Shown one piece after another: positions 60,543 to 64,000 of a DNA stretch of 64,000 nucleotides (position 1 is its first letter; each line of letters opens with the position of its first letter). Source of the DNA: Neobacillus niacini (GTDB lineage Bacteria; Bacillota; Bacilli; Bacillales; Cytobacillaceae). The notes below the pieces were generated by a model. The model did no database searches. It saw only the letters and a program-made list of their open reading frames with translations, and was not told where the DNA came from. The stretch lies in the NCBI RefSeq assembly GCF_000759675.1, contig NZ_BAWM01000158.1:1-64000 (forward strand), in the 5' to 3' direction. The position numbers were made by a program, and so were the translations under genes.

Positions 60543-61196
60543 TTATATTCCATAACCTAGCAACCCCTTTTTAATGGCATATTCCACCAATTCCGGCCTT
60601 GTCTTCATTTGGAGTTTTTCCATAAGGTTACCTTTATGAGTTTCTACCGTTTTTACACTAATAACTAACTGTTCTGCTATTTCTTTGTTTGCATAGCCTT
60701 TAGCAACAAGCGTAAGGACTTCTTTTTCTCGATCGGATAATAGTTGATAGGTATCATGGCTGTCATGCTTAACGCTTCCTAAATATTCTTCCATTAATCG
60801 TTTAGTGGCAGCTGGGTGTAAGTAAGCATTTCCTAAGGAGACAGACTCAATAGCAGCAATAAGCTCATCATGTGGTGCAGTTTTTAGAATACAGCCTGAC
60901 GCACCGGCTTGAATGGCTCTAAAAAGGTATTCCTCATCATTATGCATAGTTAGAATTAGAATATTTACATCTGGCATTAGTTTTTTCAATTCAGATGTCG
61001 CTGATAATCCATCCTTACCATGAGGCATACTTAAATCCATTACAACAACATCTGGTTTAAGCTTCATCGCTTTTTTTATGCCTTCATTACCTTCTGAAGC
61101 TTCACCAATCACTTGCATTTCGGGATTAGAATTTAACAGCATTGTAAGACCCATTCTTACAACGGCATGATCATCAACTAATAGGATTTTAATCAT
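60543..61196 (-). CDS. nreC: Response regulator NreC-like
   Basis: This 217-residue NarL-type regulator has a receiver domain (1-120: L-V-D-D-H, phospho-Asp in V-V-M-D-L-S-M-P near 54) and a LuxR-type helix-turn-helix (about 150-215: L-S-D-R-E-K-E-V-L, K-T-V-E-T-H-K-G-N-L-M-E-K-L). It lies between a sensorless kinase and the GAF sensor in one operon. Likely targets are the molybdoenzyme genes upstream. Confidence 0.9.
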   Translation of the reverse strand: MIKILLVDDHAVVRMGLTMLLNSNPEMQVIGEASEGNEGIKKAMKLKPDVVVMDLSMPHGKDGLSATSELKKLMPDVNILILTMHNDEEYLFRAIQAGASGCILKTAPHDELIAAIESVSLGNAYLHPAATKRLMEEYLGSVKHDSHDTYQLLSDREKEVLTLVAKGYANKEIAEQLVISVKTVETHKGNLMEKLQMKTRPELVEYAIKKGLLGYGI

Positions 61197-61217
61197 TGTT
61201 AACTCTCCTTCCCTTCC

Positions 61218-61871
61218 CTATAAAGGAAGAGATATTTCAACAGATGTACCTTCTCCTATTTTAGAGGAAATGACACAATGACCGCCAGTTAGAAGCATTC
61301 TTTCCTTCATGGCTGCAATTCCTAAAGAAAAAGGGTTAATCTCGATTCCATCTGCTGCAAATCCCCCGCCGAAATCAACAATCATTATTTTTAATTCGTT
61401 TTCCTTCCAAATCAAACTCATTTTCACATTCGATGTATCTGCATGTTTAGCAATATTGGTAAGAGCCTCCTGGCAAACACGAAAAACGGCAACACGATTT
61501 TGCTCGGATAACTGTTTTTCTTCCCCAATAGATTCTAAGTCAACAAGAACACCAAATGTTGAAGTATATAATTTTATATAGCTCTTAATAGCTGGCAATA
61601 AGCCAAGTGTGGTAAGCGCAGGGGGATGCAGCTCTACTGAAAGCAATCTGATTTCTTGTATCGTCTTTTCAATCAACTGAGTCATTTCGCGTAAATAGTT
61701 TATCAAATGGGGCTGATTTAAGCCTGTTTCAACTAATTGTAATCCAGTAAGAATACTGTATAGATTTTGTCCAACACCTTCATGCAATTCCAAAGAAATA
61801 CGTTTAATTTCGTCCTCTTGTGATTGAATAATATAAGATTGAATTAGTTGTTTTGAATCAGAATGCACCAC
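61218..61871 (-). CDS. Sensorless histidine kinase, NreB-like
   Basis: This 217-residue kinase consists only of HisKA_3 (R-I-S-L-E-L-H-E-G-V-G-Q-N-L-Y, His near 29) and HATPase (E-A-L-T-N-I-A-K-H near 142, D-F-G-G-G-F near 175). It has no sensor domain, so it must take its signal from a partner. The start is GTG after GGGGG. It is the first regulatory gene after the small oxidoreductase-cluster proteins, 33 bases from the gene ending at 61904. Confidence 0.88.
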   Translation of the reverse strand: MVHSDSKQLIQSYIIQSQEDEIKRISLELHEGVGQNLYSILTGLQLVETGLNQPHLINYLREMTQLIEKTIQEIRLLSVELHPPALTTLGLLPAIKSYIKLYTSTFGVLVDLESIGEEKQLSEQNRVAVFRVCQEALTNIAKHADTSNVKMSLIWKENELKIMIVDFGGGFAADGIEINPFSLGIAAMKERMLLTGGHCVISSKIGEGTSVEISLPL

Positions 61872-61903
61872 TTTTTACCCCCCCTTTACCTTTTATCCAT
61901 CAT

Positions 61904-62176
61904 CTAAACTTTTTGAAATGTATAGGTTAAACCACTTTCTAGGTCCGAAGCTGAAAACATAACTTCTGTTTGATTTACTTTGCTGTTTAGCGGCACTGCT
62001 AAAAAATACATAGTATCAAAATAAAAGCGGACATGTGTATGATCAGGACAGTATTGTATCTTCTTTATTATTTTTTTTACAACAGGGGCTTGATCTCCGC
62101 CCTGCTTATCTTCAATTGCTATTTCCATTGTTGATCCAACAAATCTCTGCAAATCATCAACGTTAATGGGTTCCAC
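61904..62176 (-). CDS. 90-residue protein of the Mo-enzyme cluster
   Basis: A GTG start at 62176, after AGAAGGG, overlaps the preceding stop by 14 bases, so translation is probably coupled; longer frames would cross that gene. The protein is soluble and beta-rich (H-V-R-F-Y-F-D-T-M-Y-F-L-A-V-P-L, then L-T-Y-T-F-Q-K-V). No family was recognised. By position it may be a maturation or regulatory partner. Confidence 0.6.
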   Translation of the reverse strand: MEPINVDDLQRFVGSTMEIAIEDKQGGDQAPVVKKIIKKIQYCPDHTHVRFYFDTMYFLAVPLNSKVNQTEVMFSASDLESGLTYTFQKV

Positions 62177-62474
62177 AGCTGTTACATCCCTTCTTGACGG
62201 GATAGATGAACATCTTGTAACCTTGCAGATACTCCCAAAACTTTGAATCTGCATGATCTTCAAGGAACAAGATTGTTTCTTCTTCTGAGCCCCAGTCACT
62301 CATACCTTTTACTTCAGCAATCACCATTTCAGCACCATCAATGGTCTTTTCTTCTAGAAACCAATTTAACCGCTTTTTCCCAAACATGTTTTTAAATAAT
62401 TCATCAATAACAGCAGCAAATTCACCTGTTTGTTCCCGTACAAAACAAAAATCTAGATAGGTTTCACTAATCAT
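62163..62474 (-). CDS. 103-residue protein of the Mo-enzyme cluster
   Basis: This acidic soluble protein is rich in aromatic residues, with F-G-K-K-R-L-N-W-F-L-E-E near 50 and a C-terminal C-N-S-C-G-T-H that might bind metal. It overlaps the membrane-protein gene upstream by eight bases and the downstream gene by 14. No family was recognised. Position suggests an accessory role for the oxidoreductase. Confidence 0.6.
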   Translation of the reverse strand: MISETYLDFCFVREQTGEFAAVIDELFKNMFGKKRLNWFLEEKTIDGAEMVIAEVKGMSDWGSEEETILFLEDHADSKFWEYLQGYKMFIYPVKKGCNSCGTH

Positions 62475-62658
62475 TGATTTTCACACCTTTTTTATAAATA
62501 AGGAATGCCGCAGGAAATAGTATTACATTGATAACTGCTGCAACAATTGTGTTTGTATAATTTTCATAAAAATACTGATGAACCATAAATTGTGTAACAA
62601 TAATATTCATAAATAATACAGCTAAAAGGAGTGCAACACTAACGTAACTACGCTTCAT
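62467..62658 (-). CDS. 63-residue two-helix membrane protein
   Basis: Two hydrophobic helices (about 5-26 and 36-54) are joined by a short polar loop containing H-Q-Y-F-Y-E-N-Y. Its start overlaps the end of the Rieske gene by 11 bases. It may anchor the exported Rieske or Mo-enzyme complex. No family was recognised. Confidence 0.65.
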   Translation of the reverse strand: MKRSYVSVALLLAVLFMNIIVTQFMVHQYFYENYTNTIVAAVINVILFPAAFLIYKKGVKIND

Positions 62659-63172
62659 AACGCTTCACCCCTACAGCATAAACGGATCCGTTTTCTACTT
62701 TTACATAAATTTCAGGGAGCGGACGTCTTGGCGGACCTGCTGTAGGTGCACCAGTTTCAACGTCAAATTTCCCGTGATGACATGGGCAAAGCATTTCGCC
62801 CTCATCCTTTTTCCAAAATACCGGGCAGCGAAGATGGGTACAAGCGTTTTGATAAGCGACATATTTTTCTTCTGAAAGCCTAATGAGGATGGCACTATCA
62901 TGCTCACCTGGAAAGGAAAATTCTACTGCATCCCCAATAGGTAAAGACTTTACATCGGTAATTTTTTGCTTTGGATATTTTTTATCACCCAGCCCGTTAA
63001 GTTCTTTCGCGGCAAGGACACCCCATGGAAGTGATGAAACAGCGAATACCCCGGCTGCCCCAACTAATGTTTTCATAAAACCGCGGCGGTCTAGTTTTCG
63101 CTCATTATTGCGGTTTATATTATGTGTATAGTTATCTTCATTGAACGGGATTTTATTATTTTTGTCTGTCAT
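62648..63172 (-). CDS. Tat-exported Rieske iron-sulfur protein
   Basis: This 174-residue Rieske protein begins with a Tat signal (R-R-G-F-M-K-T-L near 29, then a hydrophobic stretch). The [2Fe-2S] ligands are C-T-H-L-R-C (near 113) and C-P-C-H-H-G (near 132). P-P-R-R-P-L follows. It lies just after the four-cluster ferredoxin. Export via Tat means the cluster is inserted before transport, and that this part of the complex faces outside the membrane. Confidence 0.9.
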   Translation of the reverse strand: MTDKNNKIPFNEDNYTHNINRNNERKLDRRGFMKTLVGAAGVFAVSSLPWGVLAAKELNGLGDKKYPKQKITDVKSLPIGDAVEFSFPGEHDSAILIRLSEEKYVAYQNACTHLRCPVFWKKDEGEMLCPCHHGKFDVETGAPTAGPPRRPLPEIYVKVENGSVYAVGVKRYEA

Positions 63173-63184
63173 TGTTAATCCCTC

Positions 63185-63745
63185 CTAAAACAATTTTGTG
63201 ACACCCTGCAGGATACCAGGGAGATTCACTCTAACGTTTGTTTCACCTTCTAAATAAGGCATACTTGTAACCCATTTACCATTATCTAAATTAAACTGTT
63301 TTTGCTTTGCTTCAATTTCTTCATCTGTTAACCATTGCAATGTATTGGACGGACATACACTGGCGCACATTGGAGGAATACCGTCCTTTGAACGGTCAAT
63401 ACATAGGTCGCACTTGTACATTAAATTTTGTTCTGTATCAAACTTTGGAATTCCGTATGGGCAGGCAATCGTACAATTTTGACAGCCAATGCACTTCTCT
63501 ACAAGAGCCGATAGAACGGCTCCGGTTTCATGGATTTGGATTGCTTGCGCCGGACAGCTTCTAGCACATGCTGGATTCACACAGTGAAGGCACATAAGAG
63601 GCATGGTTTGACGGTTAACAAGCGGGTTAACATCGTAAACGTAGTTACGGTTACGCTCTTCGTGCCCGCCGCACTGTGTACAAGCAGCCAAACAGGAACG
63701 GCACCCTATACAGTTTTCAAGTTCTAAATATAGCCTCTTCTTCAT
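63185..63745 (-). CDS. Four-cluster ferredoxin subunit (DmsB/NrfC type)
   Basis: This 186-residue electron-transfer subunit has four [4Fe-4S] motifs: C-I-G-C-R-S-C-L-A-A-C near 12, C-L-H-C-x4-C-x3-C-P near 52, C-I-G-C-Q-N-C-x3-C-P near 88 and C-D-L-C-x10-C-x3-C-P near 112. It lies immediately after the molybdopterin subunit, its ATG abutting that gene's stop codon. It has no signal peptide, so it either travels with a Tat partner or works in the cytoplasm. Confidence 0.92.
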   Translation of the reverse strand: MKKRLYLELENCIGCRSCLAACTQCGGHEERNRNYVYDVNPLVNRQTMPLMCLHCVNPACARSCPAQAIQIHETGAVLSALVEKCIGCQNCTIACPYGIPKFDTEQNLMYKCDLCIDRSKDGIPPMCASVCPSNTLQWLTDEEIEAKQKQFNLDNGKWVTSMPYLEGETNVRVNLPGILQGVTKLF

Positions 63746-64000
63746 TTACTGCACCGCCCTTGTTTTCATTTTCTCAATCTGCGCTGCACAAGTTTTAAAT
63801 TCTGGCATCCTTGAATAGGGATCAAGTGCACCGATTGTCAATAGATTAATAGATTTTTCATGACCCCAGTGGTATGGAACAAACACGGTATCCTTCCGAA
63901 TAGCCTCTGTAATTTTCACTTTATATGTTGCTTCCCCCCTGCGAGTATAGAGACGAACGTATTCTTCATGTTCAATGCTGTATTTTTCTGCTGTTTCTGG
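63746..64000 (-). CDS. Molybdopterin oxidoreductase, C-terminal part
   Basis: The last 84 residues of a large protein run off the window edge. The segment matches the molybdopterin dinucleotide-binding domain of nitrate/formate/DMSO-type reductases: Y-V-R-L-Y-T-R-R-G-E, T-V-F-V-P-Y-H-W-G, N-L-L-T-I-G-A-L-D-P and P-E-F-K-T-C-A-A-Q-I. The TAA stop directly abuts the ATG of the ferredoxin gene. Nearby nre-type genes favour nitrate or a similar anaerobic acceptor, but the family cannot be fixed without the rest. Confidence 0.85.
   Translation of the reverse strand, partial: PETAEKYSIEHEEYVRLYTRRGEATYKVKITEAIRKDTVFVPYHWGHEKSINLLTIGALDPYSRMPEFKTCAAQIEKMKTRAVQ

Overview
The window is a low-GC Bacillaceae chromosome segment, most like a soil Bacillus/Neobacillus. 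The evidence is a run of B. subtilis-like genes (yfkD, chaA/yfkE, yfkF, yfkH, yfkK, map; pdaA; topB; mscL; liaI-H-F-S-R; yhfW; yfmL), strong AGGAGG ribosome binding sites, and rho-independent terminators after most units. No rRNA, tRNA, CRISPR array or intact insertion sequence was seen.

Layout. 0-2 kb: accessory remnants (a HEPN-like protein, a coiled-coil lipoprotein, an orphan phage terminase small subunit). 2-9.6 kb: rlmCD, a three-rhodanese lipoprotein, spore deacetylase pdaA, a NERD-domain protein and class I fumarase. 9.6-19.2 kb: the yfk-like block, interrupted by two dispersed palindromic repeats and zinc ATPase zosA. 19.3-20.1 kb: sinR facing a convergent sinI-type gene that is led by a class I cyclic-di-GMP riboswitch. 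20.4-31.7 kb: small peptides, an orphan hutH with an attenuator-like leader, topB, ampS, mscL, a Bax-inhibitor protein, an ECF sigma factor and a SpoVB-like flippase. 31.9-35.5 kb: the lia cell-envelope-stress operon. 35.6-42 kb: a LysM-CAP protein, yhfW, an amidase and yfmL. 42.1-45.3 kb: an Fnr-type regulator with divergent and nearby Fnr-box promoters, a DUF2249 protein and copCD. 45.4-54 kb: kynB, a WG-repeat protein, and a ketodeoxygluconate operon (kdgA-kdgK-kduI-kduD-unknown-kdgR) behind a clear promoter and operator. 54-57 kb: a NapH-like ferredoxin, a 13-unit palindromic array and a Gfo/Idh oxidoreductase. 57.3-59 kb: glnS, unusual for this group. 59-64 kb: a molybdopterin oxidoreductase cluster (catalytic subunit cut by the window edge, four-cluster ferredoxin, Tat-exported Rieske protein, small proteins) that continues into an Nre-type regulatory set with two kinases, one regulator and a GAF sensor.

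Themes. (1) Anaerobic respiration: Fnr boxes at a constant spacing from -10 hexamers, plus the molybdoenzyme/Nre cluster. (2) Biofilm control: c-di-GMP riboswitch, SinI and SinR. (3) Intergenic repeats: two arrays of exactly six 21-bp units, two palindromic arrays of roughly 50 bp, and two dispersed hairpin elements. The strongest candidates for something new are the riboswitch-sinI pairing, the repeat arrays, and the Mo/Rieske/two-kinase cluster.
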